A DNA stretch of 8,299 nt from Woeseia sp037968755 (lineage in GTDB: Bacteria > Pseudomonadota > Gammaproteobacteria > Steroidobacterales > Woeseiaceae): positions 1-8,299 of the forward strand of contig JBBKWB010000033.1 in NCBI GenBank assembly GCA_037968755.1, written 5' to 3'. The notes beneath the pieces were generated by a model. It had not been told where the DNA came from and made no database searches. It saw only the letters and a list, made by a program, of their open reading frames with translations. Below, one piece after another: positions 1 through 6,203 of this stretch (within the stretch, counting starts at the first letter, position 1; each line of letters starts with the position of its first letter). The translations under genes were made by a program, and so were the position numbers.

Positions 1-1661
1 GAGTGATCCAGCGGTACATAGCTTTTCTTTGCGGCACAGGCTTCGAGGAAACCATCCAGGTCCTCTCGACGAATCTTGTCAGTCAACGTCGCGTCAATTT
101 CCAGCAATTCATAGACACCGACACGACCGCGATAACCGGTGAGATAACAATAGTTGCAGCCGCGGCCGCGAATGAAGCTGGCCTTGGCAGCCTGCTCATC
201 ACCTAGCTGCTGCGCAAGCCATGCCTGCTGACTCGTGCTCGGCTCCAGCGGCTCTTTGCAACTGTCGCAAACGCGGCGTACGAGCCGTTGCGCAACGATC
301 CCGTGCAATGCTGCAGCAATCAGGTAACCGGGTGCGCCCATATCCAGCAAGCGACTGACCGTGCCGGCCGCACTCGTGGTATGCAGAGTTGAAAATACGA
401 GATGGCCCGTCATCGCCGCGCGCAGACCGATATCCACGGTCTCTTTGTCGCGCATCTCACCGACCAGCATAATGTCGGGATCCTGCCGCAGCGCCGTCCG
501 CAATACCCGACCGAAATCCAGCCCGATTCGGGCATTGACCTGCACCTGGTTGATACGTGCCAGACGATACTCGACCGGGTCCTCAATCGTAATGATCTTG
601 GTTTCCGGGCGATTTATGTGGTTCAGGGCGGAATACAGCGTCGTGGTCTTACCACTGCCGGTTGGGCCTGTCACTAACACCATTCCGCCAGGCCGTTCGA
701 TAAGACGGGTAAAACGCTGCAGAATGTTCTGCTGCATGCCGAGTTTACTGAGCGTCAGCAAATTCGCGGATTGATCGAGCAGGCGGAGTACGACCGATTC
801 GCCATGCTGCACCGGCAGAGTTGATACGCGGACATCAACATTCTGGGTATTGATTCGAATCGAGAATCGACCATCTTGCGGCAATCGCTTCTCGGAAATA
901 TCCAGACCGCTCATCAGCTTCAGCCGGGTCACTACGGCCGACGCTACACCCCGTCCTTCAATCAAGTGTTCTTGCAGAACACCGTCGACACGTTGCCGAA
1001 TTCGCAGCACGTGATCGCCGGGCTCAATATGAATGTCCGATGCCTTGACTTGAACGGCATCTTTGAACATCGATTGCAACAGCTTGATAACCGGCGCGTC
1101 ATCCGCGTCTTCATCGGCCGTCAGTTCGTCGATATCGATGCCGTCGTCGCTGAGATCTTCTTTGACCGCAACGGCAAGTGCGTCAAGTTCATCGGTGTGC
1201 CGGTAGACGATATCAATCGTGCGCAGCAGATCCGATTCCTTGACGAGGCAAAGTCGAACCGGCTTTTTCAATATGCGCTGAAGTTCGTCGTAACCGAGTA
1301 TGTCGGTGGGATCCGCCATGCCAACCAGCAGACCATTCGGGTTAACCTGCAACACCAGCGCGCGGTGACGGCGCGCGTGCACCTCCGGCAACAACTGTAC
1401 GGTATCGTGGTCCAGCTTCAGCGACATGATGTCAATGAAATCAATGTTCAGGCGTTTCGACAGGAAGCTATGCAACTCAGCTTCACTGATCGTGCCGTTT
1501 TCCATGAGGGCGCGGCCCAGTTTGTGGCCAGTGCGCTTTTGCAATGCGAGCGCCGATTGCAGCTCTTCTTCGCTGATGACCCCGGCCTCGACCAGCATTT
1601 CGCCAAGGCGCATTTTCTTGCGCGTCAGCGAACCGGTCATCGTGGACATTGGATCAGTCAT
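1..1661 (-). CDS. mshE: MshE, MSHA pilus assembly ATPase (GspE/PilB family), 3' end cut by window edge
   Basis: This hexameric cytoplasmic ATPase drives polymerisation of the MSHA-type pilus. I translated it from the reverse complement: 553 complete codons are visible and the frame is open to the edge, so roughly the last 20 residues are missing if it matches the usual length of about 575. The N-terminus has two tandem MshEN motifs, residues 18-41 (starting RLGEML, ending ALQ) and 47-70 (starting KLGRAL), the c-di-GMP-binding signature of the family. The ATPase core has Walker A GPTGSGKT (332-339), an Asp box TIEDPVEY (358-365), Walker B DIMLVGE (396-402, catalytic Glu402) and a His box from His420 to His427. 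Two CxxC pairs (Cys465/468 and Cys502/505) form the zinc-binding tetracysteine site of GspE/PilB proteins. The ATG at 1661 is chosen because GGAG lies 6 bases upstream; in-frame ATGs at codons 5 and 8 lack this. It follows mshL by 30 bases. Confidence 0.95.
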   Translation of the reverse strand, partial: MTDPMSTMTGSLTRKKMRLGEMLVEAGVISEEELQSALALQKRTGHKLGRALMENGTISEAELHSFLSKRLNIDFIDIMSLKLDHDTVQLLPEVHARRHRALVLQVNPNGLLVGMADPTDILGYDELQRILKKPVRLCLVKESDLLRTIDIVYRHTDELDALAVAVKEDLSDDGIDIDELTADEDADDAPVIKLLQSMFKDAVQVKASDIHIEPGDHVLRIRQRVDGVLQEHLIEGRGVASAVVTRLKLMSGLDISEKRLPQDGRFSIRINTQNVDVRVSTLPVQHGESVVLRLLDQSANLLTLSKLGMQQNILQRFTRLIERPGGMVLVTGPTGSGKTTTLYSALNHINRPETKIITIEDPVEYRLARINQVQVNARIGLDFGRVLRTALRQDPDIMLVGEMRDKETVDIGLRAAMTGHLVFSTLHTTSAAGTVSRLLDMGAPGYLIAAALHGIVAQRLVRRVCDSCKEPLEPSTSQQAWLAQQLGDEQAAKASFIRGRGCNYCYLTGYRGRVGVYELLEIDATLTDKIRREDLDGFLEACAAKKSYVPLDH

Positions 1662-1667
1662 TGCAGT

Positions 1668-1671
1668 CTCC
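1668..1671 (-). promoter_or_regulatory. Ribosome binding site of mshE
   Basis: GGAG on the minus strand, 6 bases before the ATG at 1661, inside the 30-base gap between mshL and mshE. It decides the start codon among three nearby in-frame ATGs. No promoter is visible in the gap, so mshE is probably read from the upstream operon transcript. Confidence 0.7.
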
Positions 1672-1691
1672 GTATGCGCTTACTGAGCGAA

Positions 1692-3383
1692 TCAACGCCC
1701 ACGCAGATCCCGAACGCGCTCCATGGAGCCTTGCGCGGCAGTGGTCCATACTTCATCGCTGTCCACAACGATGGGTTTCAGGAGAATGACGAGCTCAGTC
1801 TTGCTCTCTACATCTCGCTGGCTGCGAAACAGACCGCCTACACCCGGTAGCCTTCCAAGCCACGGCGTTGAAAACGATTGCTTGCGGCTGGAATTCCTCA
1901 TCAGGCCGCCGATTACGATGATCTGGCCACTGCGAGCCTTGACGATGCTGTCCGACTCACGAATCTCGCTGAAAGCAAGCGGCAGGGTGTCCGTTTCGCC
2001 GGAGACCGTCAGTGCTTTTTGCTGATCAATTACTTCACTCACTGTCGGGTGAATATGCAGAATGACTTCGCCATCGGCGCTGATCTGCGGCGTCACATCA
2101 AGAGCGATACCGCTGAAGAACGGCGTCAGTTCAACGTCTCGGGATGTCGTCGACGACGTACCCGTAACGGTATTGCTGCTTACGCTGGTCACGAAGAACT
2201 CATCGGAGCCGGCTTTGATTACGGCCTTTTGATTGTTCAATGTGGATACACGCGGGCTCGATAGCACGCGCGTTTCGCCCTGCGATTCGAGCAGTTCGAT
2301 AAATGCGTTGAAGTCACCGACATCGAACGCCAGGGTGAAGGCACCGCCCATCGTTTCTTTGACGAACTCGCCTACCGTTGAACCGGGCGAAACCACCAGC
2401 GGGTTGCCACCAAGGTCATCAAATCCAGCGGGGAAATCGGAGGTCGGCGCCTGTTGCCCACCCGTAAACGTATCGCCACTGCTGTTCTGGGCAACGGCAA
2501 TCCAGTTGATTCCGGCCTGATAACCGTCACTCAGCTGCACTTCTACGATCTTCGCCTCAAGGATGACCTGGCGCTGCGCAATCGATTGAATGGTATGCAG
2601 GTAGGATTCAACATCGCGAAGCTTGTCCGGCATCGCACTGACAACCACGACTCCTGCCTGGGCATTGACAACAACACGATTGCCATTCTCGCTGCCGACA
2701 ATCGATTCCACTGTTTCCTGCAGCTCGGCCCAGAAATCGGCCTCGTAGTTCGTTTCGATTCGCGAACCGCTTACATGTTGCTGTTGATTGTCGCCGCCCG
2801 GGAAGCCGCTGCCGCCAAGCGCGTCTTGCAGTCCACCCATGCCACCGCGATTGTTCCGCCCACCGCGCGACGATTCCGTAACCTGGCCGGAACTCACACG
2901 CGTACGTGAAGATCCACTACGTTGCAGATTCAGATAATCGATCTGAAAAATGCGACTTTGCACACTAGCCGGCAGCACGATGAAGCCAGCACCAGTTTGC
3001 CGGTATGCGTAGCCATAGACATCACTGACCACCTCCAGCACTTCATTGACGTTGACGTTTTTCAAGGTCAATGAAATGCTGCCGGTGACATCCGGATGTA
3101 CAACGATGTTATGTCGGGTGCCGTCAACCAATGCCATAAAGAACTCACCCGCCGGGGTGTTGCTTGAATTCACGTCGAAGCGTTCGTCGTCAAACTGCGG
3201 CAATCGGGGCGTTGCAGTAGCATTTGGATCGGGTTTCGCAACCGGCGCAGCCGGAGCAGGTGCCTTGGCCTCATCGAGGACCGCCTCAATGCTGCGCTCT
3301 GTCTGTTCGCCGCGTAACGTGCCCGTCGCGCAAGACGCCGTCAGCAAGGTCAGTGCGATAGCCGTTGAAATACTTCTGATCAT
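1692..3383 (-). CDS. mshL: MshL, outer-membrane secretin of the MSHA-type pilus
   Basis: This secretin forms the multimeric outer-membrane channel through which the pilus leaves the cell. From the chosen start it has 563 residues, usual for MshL. It opens with a lipoprotein signal ending LTASC, predicting lipidation at Cys18; Thr at -3 is slightly off consensus, and Ala at +2 fits outer-membrane sorting. An Ala/Pro-rich linker (41-62) leads to a secretin/TonB short N-terminal domain (about 80-140, with SISLTLKNVNVNEVLEVV). A Gly/Ser/Asn-rich linker (155-208) follows, then a second N domain (about 210-268) and the secretin core (about 270-540). Core motifs include VLSSPRVSTLNNQKAVIKAG (373-392), the MshL-typical GSDEFFVT, LDVTPQI, SGQIIVIGGLM and PWLGRLPGVGGLF. 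The frame is open back to 3464, but ATG 3383 gives the signal peptide at the N-terminus and has GGAG 9 bases upstream. It starts 22 bases after mshK. Confidence 0.95.
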   Translation of the reverse strand: MIRSISTAIALTLLTASCATGTLRGEQTERSIEAVLDEAKAPAPAAPVAKPDPNATATPRLPQFDDERFDVNSSNTPAGEFFMALVDGTRHNIVVHPDVTGSISLTLKNVNVNEVLEVVSDVYGYAYRQTGAGFIVLPASVQSRIFQIDYLNLQRSGSSRTRVSSGQVTESSRGGRNNRGGMGGLQDALGGSGFPGGDNQQQHVSGSRIETNYEADFWAELQETVESIVGSENGNRVVVNAQAGVVVVSAMPDKLRDVESYLHTIQSIAQRQVILEAKIVEVQLSDGYQAGINWIAVAQNSSGDTFTGGQQAPTSDFPAGFDDLGGNPLVVSPGSTVGEFVKETMGGAFTLAFDVGDFNAFIELLESQGETRVLSSPRVSTLNNQKAVIKAGSDEFFVTSVSSNTVTGTSSTTSRDVELTPFFSGIALDVTPQISADGEVILHIHPTVSEVIDQQKALTVSGETDTLPLAFSEIRESDSIVKARSGQIIVIGGLMRNSSRKQSFSTPWLGRLPGVGGLFRSQRDVESKTELVILLKPIVVDSDEVWTTAAQGSMERVRDLRGR

Positions 3384-3405
3384 CAGGTGTAACTCCAGTC
3401 GTAAC

Positions 3406-3723
3406 TTATTGCCGGCTTTGCCCGCTGAGCAGAGAAACGGTGAAGGTCCGGTCTCCGCGCACAAAACTCACTTTCTTTCTGTCGATGCCACTTACCGTGG
3501 CACCACCAATGCTTTCTCCAACCCGCACGCGTTGTCCATTCACAACCGCCACTTTGCGATCACCTGAAATAAACACGGCGCTAACGCGCAACGCTGAAGT
3601 TGCGATCTGCTCGCCTGCTTCCGGCAGTGCGTAACTGGGTCGTGTCGGGTCACTTAACTCGGCTTTCGCTGAAATGTTGGTAAGAACCAGGATGCAAGTT
3701 GCAATTGACAGGGAATTACGCAC
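3406..3723 (-). CDS. mshK: MshK, small periplasmic MSHA assembly protein (PilP/GspC-like)
   Basis: This small exported protein is thought to link the inner-membrane platform (MshJ and the MshI proteins) to the MshL secretin, as PilP does in type IVa pili. From the chosen start it has 105 residues: a short basic N-terminus, a hydrophobic segment, and a likely signal peptidase I site after SAKA. The mature protein opens with the DPTRP motif typical of MshK. Residues about 45-100 (VSAVFISGDRKVAVVNGQ onward) are a short beta-rich domain with a GES..G..V..I pattern, as in PilP/GspC homology regions. The GTG at 3723 is preferred over the ATG at 3738 because AGGAG lies 7 bases before the GTG, whereas the ATG overlaps that sequence and has no ribosome site of its own. 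The start overlaps the mshJ stop by 8 bases, so translational coupling is likely. Confidence is high for the gene, moderate for the start. Confidence 0.85.
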   Translation of the reverse strand: MRNSLSIATCILVLTNISAKAELSDPTRPSYALPEAGEQIATSALRVSAVFISGDRKVAVVNGQRVRVGESIGGATVSGIDRKKVSFVRGDRTFTVSLLSGQSRQ

Positions 3724-4378
3724 CAATCCACTCCTCATCCAGGCTCAACGTACTGACTTCGATCCGGATCCGGTTACGTGGGTATTCCACAACATCCAGT
3801 TCAAGGAACTGCCAGTAGAAACGCCACGGCAATGCCTCAATCTCTTCGAGATACGCGAGGCAATCGAGGTAGCTGCCTTCGACCTCAATTTCGAGGCCGT
3901 GTCGATAGAGAATTACCGCGTCATTTTCATTATCGGCCGTCAACGCTTCAGCGCCGAGGTTGCGAATACGTTTTAGACGCAGGCTGGTTTGACCTTTCAA
4001 TACGCTTTCCAGGACGAACGCCATTTCCGACGGATCAATGAGTTTGCCGGAGTACTCGGCCAACTCTGTATCAAGCTGGTCGATGCGCGCCTGAATCAAC
4101 GCAAAGCGGGTCTGGTTCGTCGTATCGATCTGCGCGAGCTGCAGGACCTGATCCTGCAAACTCGTATTGGCCAGTTCAATTCGGTCGCGGGTTGCCGCGA
4201 TATCTGCTCGTGCTTTGTCAGCCTGACTCAGTAACGGCTGCATCAGGACGAGGTGCCAGGCAGTGCCAACCAACGCGAGTACGGTAACGAATACCAAAAT
4301 ACGTTCGCGTACTGTCAGTGCGTCGGCACGAGCGAATGCAGCGTCCATTTGCTCCCGGAATGACTTCTTGGTGCTCAT
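3716..4378 (-). CDS. mshJ: MshJ, PilO-like inner-membrane MSHA assembly protein
   Basis: This bitopic inner-membrane protein of the pilus alignment platform is the counterpart of PilO/GspM and is expected to pair with the PilN-like protein encoded just upstream. It has 220 residues: a basic cytoplasmic N-terminus (1-26), one membrane span (about 27-47), a probable coiled coil (about 52-112, rich in Ala, Glu, Gln and Leu), and a C-terminal periplasmic ferredoxin-like domain. That domain contains YRHGLEIEVEGSY (158-170), LPWRFYWQ (183-190) and a closing EYPRNRIRIEVSTLSLDEEW, a pattern I recognise from MshJ. The ATG overlaps the mshI2 stop in an ATGA arrangement, and the stop overlaps the mshK start, so coupling is expected on both sides. 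Confidence 0.9.
   Translation of the reverse strand: MSTKKSFREQMDAAFARADALTVRERILVFVTVLALVGTAWHLVLMQPLLSQADKARADIAATRDRIELANTSLQDQVLQLAQIDTTNQTRFALIQARIDQLDTELAEYSGKLIDPSEMAFVLESVLKGQTSLRLKRIRNLGAEALTADNENDAVILYRHGLEIEVEGSYLDCLAYLEEIEALPWRFYWQFLELDVVEYPRNRIRIEVSTLSLDEEWIGA
3731..3735 (-). promoter_or_regulatory. Ribosome binding site deciding the mshK start
   Basis: AGGAG on the minus strand lies inside the last codons of mshJ, 7 bases before GTG 3723. The alternative ATG at 3738 lies upstream of and against this element, so it could not use it. This supports a GTG start coupled to mshJ translation. Confidence 0.6.
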
Positions 4379-5001
4379 CGGAACAGCACCTCGCGGTCAT
4401 TCAAGGCATCGTCACTGGTCACTACGAAACTGACCGTCTGCGCATTGCTGTCTTCGTCGGTGTCAATCTTCAGGCGATGAAAACGCTGATGCTCGAACGG
4501 TTCTTCGTCAGCCAGATCCTGCAAATAGGTTGGCACGAGATCTGCGCGCAGGGCCTCGCCTTGCAGCCAGATTCGATCGCCTTTCGCGGACAAGGCGATG
4601 TTGGTAAGCCACAACCCCGGCATCGTCTGTCGAGCCAATGATTTCAGGTGGCGAGCAAATCCATTTGCATCGCCAAGTTCAGTTCCACTAATCAGGCGCA
4701 AGCTGGCTTCCTTCTCCGACAATTCAGTGTCGGCACGCTGCAGGCGCTCCGCCCAGCTGGTTTCGCCAACCACCTCAGCGATGGTCGTGCGCAGACTTTC
4801 AAGGCGCTTCACTGCGGCCACTTCCTGCTGAGCAATCAGCTCGAGTTCGCGGTCCACGCCATTGACCTGGTAACTGCCGTAGGTTGAAAGCAGAAATAAG
4901 GTAACAATTACGCTCGCAGCGACCTGCAGCAGCAGCAGTGTTGGAAAGCGAGCAGTGCGCTCTCGGAAGCTGGTCTGGTAAAAATTGACTTGTTGATTCA
5001 T
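4375..5001 (-). CDS. mshI2: PilN-like MSHA assembly protein (MshI2)
   Basis: This inner-membrane assembly-platform protein is equivalent to PilN/GspL-C. It has 208 residues. The short cytoplasmic start MNQQVNFYQ corresponds to the INLxP-like PilN peptide that docks into PilM-type partners, here the MshI protein encoded 3 bases upstream. One membrane span (about 19-46) is followed by a predicted coiled coil (about 48-102) and a small periplasmic domain with PGLWLTNI (128-135), IWLQGEAL (144-151) and a VPTYLQDLADEEPFE segment typical of PilN-fold proteins. The start is supported by a GGGAATAGGGC purine-rich stretch before ATG 5001. The name MshI2 follows use in Aeromonas and Shewanella; in other genomes this function is merged into or simply labelled MshI. 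The fold and role are more certain than the exact symbol. Confidence 0.85.
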   Translation of the reverse strand: MNQQVNFYQTSFRERTARFPTLLLLQVAASVIVTLFLLSTYGSYQVNGVDRELELIAQQEVAAVKRLESLRTTIAEVVGETSWAERLQRADTELSEKEASLRLISGTELGDANGFARHLKSLARQTMPGLWLTNIALSAKGDRIWLQGEALRADLVPTYLQDLADEEPFEHQRFHRLKIDTDEDSNAQTVSFVVTSDDALNDREVLFR

Positions 5002-5004
5002 GCC

Positions 5005-5973
5005 CTATTCCCAGCCAGTTGCCGCATCGGGCCGCAAGGCGGCGCCTGCTGCGAACAGGCATTCGCGCTGCGCGTCTTCATCCAGTGGTTCCGCGAGTTC
5101 AAATATTGCGTTCAGGTCAAGACTCACTACGTTCAGGCCAAGCTGTTCGTTAACTGCCGATTTCAATTGCGCCATACCGGTGCCGGGTCCGACGACCAAG
5201 GTCGATATCGACGGCAGGTCGTAAGTAGCTTCGTAATAATCGAGTGAGCGCTGCAATTCGAGGCAGATGGACGGGATCAGGCCCATGCGAATCTGAGTTT
5301 GGCCAGCCTCGTCCAACTGCAGTTGACCAATGTCGATGCGACGTATCAGGTACAAAACACCCTGACGAGTAACCGTCAACAAGCCACTTTTCTCAGTGAA
5401 ATGCAGAAAGGCGACGCCTTCCCTGTCTTGTGGCAAACGCACTGCAATATTACGCATGCACAATTCAGGAAGATCGAGCGCGTCGAGCTTCAATCCGCCG
5501 GCTTTCAGCTGATCAACCTGCGACTGTACGTCGTTACGTTTTGCGACGATGGCGTACGCTGAAGGATTCGATCCACCGCGTGCGGGTGCCGGCATTTCAA
5601 GCAACTCAATCACCGAATCTTCGAGTGACGTCTCGATGCGATCTTTGATACGCCAGCCAATGGCATTACGCATTTCATTGCGTGGGGCACTTGGCAGCTC
5701 TTCAAGCAACAGTTGGTAAGAGCCGTCAGGCAAGACTCCACTGACCGGAGTGCGTGCCAGGGAGCGCCCGCCTAATTGCAGTCCATTTAGCGATGCCGCG
5801 TTGTTATCGTCTAACTCGATGTCAGCCAGCGAAGTTTCGAGCAGAGGTTTGTTTTGGTCCCGATGCGATGCACGAGCAACGGCAGCGCGATTGCCCTGCC
5901 ATGTAACCGCTGTCCGTCCGCGGTTCGTTGTCACTGTCTTTAGCCCTTGCAACACGAGTTCATTCCACGCCAT
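5005..5973 (-). CDS. mshI: MshI, PilM-like cytoplasmic MSHA assembly protein
   Basis: This first gene of the pilus operon has 322 residues. It has no signal peptide or membrane span, which fits the PilM-like, actin-fold cytoplasmic protein that binds the PilN-like N-terminal peptide. Family-like segments are the SYQLLLEELPSAPRNEMRNA stretch (85-104), GWRIKDRIE (106-114), LEMPAP (125-130), a TVTRQGVLYLIRRID strand pair (200-214), QRSLDYYEATYDLP (241-254) and a closing AAGAALRP (308-315), matching the MshI pattern. The ATG at 5973 is used, but it has no clear ribosome site and lies only 10 or 11 bases after the predicted transcription start. A GTG at codon 7 or 14 is a possible alternative; the first likely beta strand begins near residue 21, so little would be lost. 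The stop is 3 bases before mshI2. Confidence 0.87.
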   Translation of the reverse strand: MAWNELVLQGLKTVTTNRGRTAVTWQGNRAAVARASHRDQNKPLLETSLADIELDDNNAASLNGLQLGGRSLARTPVSGVLPDGSYQLLLEELPSAPRNEMRNAIGWRIKDRIETSLEDSVIELLEMPAPARGGSNPSAYAIVAKRNDVQSQVDQLKAGGLKLDALDLPELCMRNIAVRLPQDREGVAFLHFTEKSGLLTVTRQGVLYLIRRIDIGQLQLDEAGQTQIRMGLIPSICLELQRSLDYYEATYDLPSISTLVVGPGTGMAQLKSAVNEQLGLNVVSLDLNAIFELAEPLDEDAQRECLFAAGAALRPDAATGWE

Positions 5974-5989
5974 TTAACAGAATGTCGCG

Positions 5990-6018
5990 AGTATAGGCAG
6001 GCAGGTTATGTCTAAGGC
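5990..6018 (-). promoter_or_regulatory. Predicted promoter of the msh operon
   Basis: On the minus strand TATACT (5990-5995) matches the sigma-70 -10 consensus in five of six bases. At 17-base spacing the -35 position (6013-6018) reads GCCTTA, essentially no match. The predicted start is near 5983 or 5984, giving a leader of about 10 bases before ATG 5973. A good -10 with a missing -35 is what activator-dependent promoters show, and a CRP-like site abuts the -35 position. Confidence 0.5.
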
Positions 6019-6033
6019 GTGAGCGCCATCACA
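6018..6033. promoter_or_regulatory. CRP-like binding site, proximal, at the msh promoter
   Basis: On the plus strand this reads CGTGA-gcgcca-TCACA, nine of ten matches to the CRP core TGTGA-N6-TCACA, with an A/T-rich flank (AATTT) on the better half. Its centre is about 41.5 to 42.5 bases upstream of the predicted start, the class II position where CRP overlaps the -35 region and contacts RNA polymerase. The distance to sstT and the -10 box indicate it serves mshI rather than sstT. This is inferred from sequence only. Confidence 0.55.
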
Positions 6034-6088
6034 ATTTGCCGTTGCACCAGACCGATAGCGCAAATGCTTGACGCATAAGGTGAAATTC

Positions 6089-6104
6089 TGTGACGGCGCG
6101 CACA
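6089..6104. promoter_or_regulatory. CRP-like binding site, distal, upstream of the msh promoter
   Basis: On the plus strand this reads TGTGA-cggcgc-GCACA, again nine of ten matches to the CRP core. The centre is 71 bases upstream of the proximal site, near -112 relative to the predicted start. Two near-consensus sites in one 230-base gap suggest tandem CRP binding. The GC-rich centre and flank make this the weaker candidate. Confidence 0.4.
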
Positions 6105-6165
6105 CTCTGGGCGCAGTCAGAAGTGCCGGATTGACGGCTATTGGCAGCTGCAGCGCGGTGTTTCA

Positions 6166-6182
6166 GCGGGTGACCGACCCGC
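6166..6182 (-). terminator. Hairpin after sstT, possible weak terminator
   Basis: GCGGGT and ACCCGC form a perfect 6-base-pair stem around a 5-base loop, starting about 21 bases after the sstT stop. On the sstT transcript it is followed by UGAAAC, with no run of U, so it is not a standard intrinsic terminator. It may protect the 3' end or assist another form of termination. The rest of the 5974-6203 gap holds the msh promoter and the two CRP-like sites, and no credible gene. Confidence 0.25.
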
Positions 6183-6203
6183 CCGATTACTCGAATCTGC
6201 TGG

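Noticed and set aside
876..1850. Long plus-strand open frame of 324 codons antisense to mshE and the end of mshL
   Set aside because: It runs opposite a full-length MshE frame with intact Walker and zinc motifs, and crosses the mshL/mshE junction. Its protein is Gln/Arg/His-rich with no recognisable motif, as expected for a shadow frame.
3384..3464. N-terminal extension of MshL by 27 codons
   Set aside because: It would bury the lipoprotein signal peptide inside the protein and overlap the end of mshK.
3674..4234. Several plus-strand frames of about 80 to 100 codons opposite mshJ
   Set aside because: They overlap one another in different frames and lie opposite a well-supported MshJ, with no motifs or ribosome sites.
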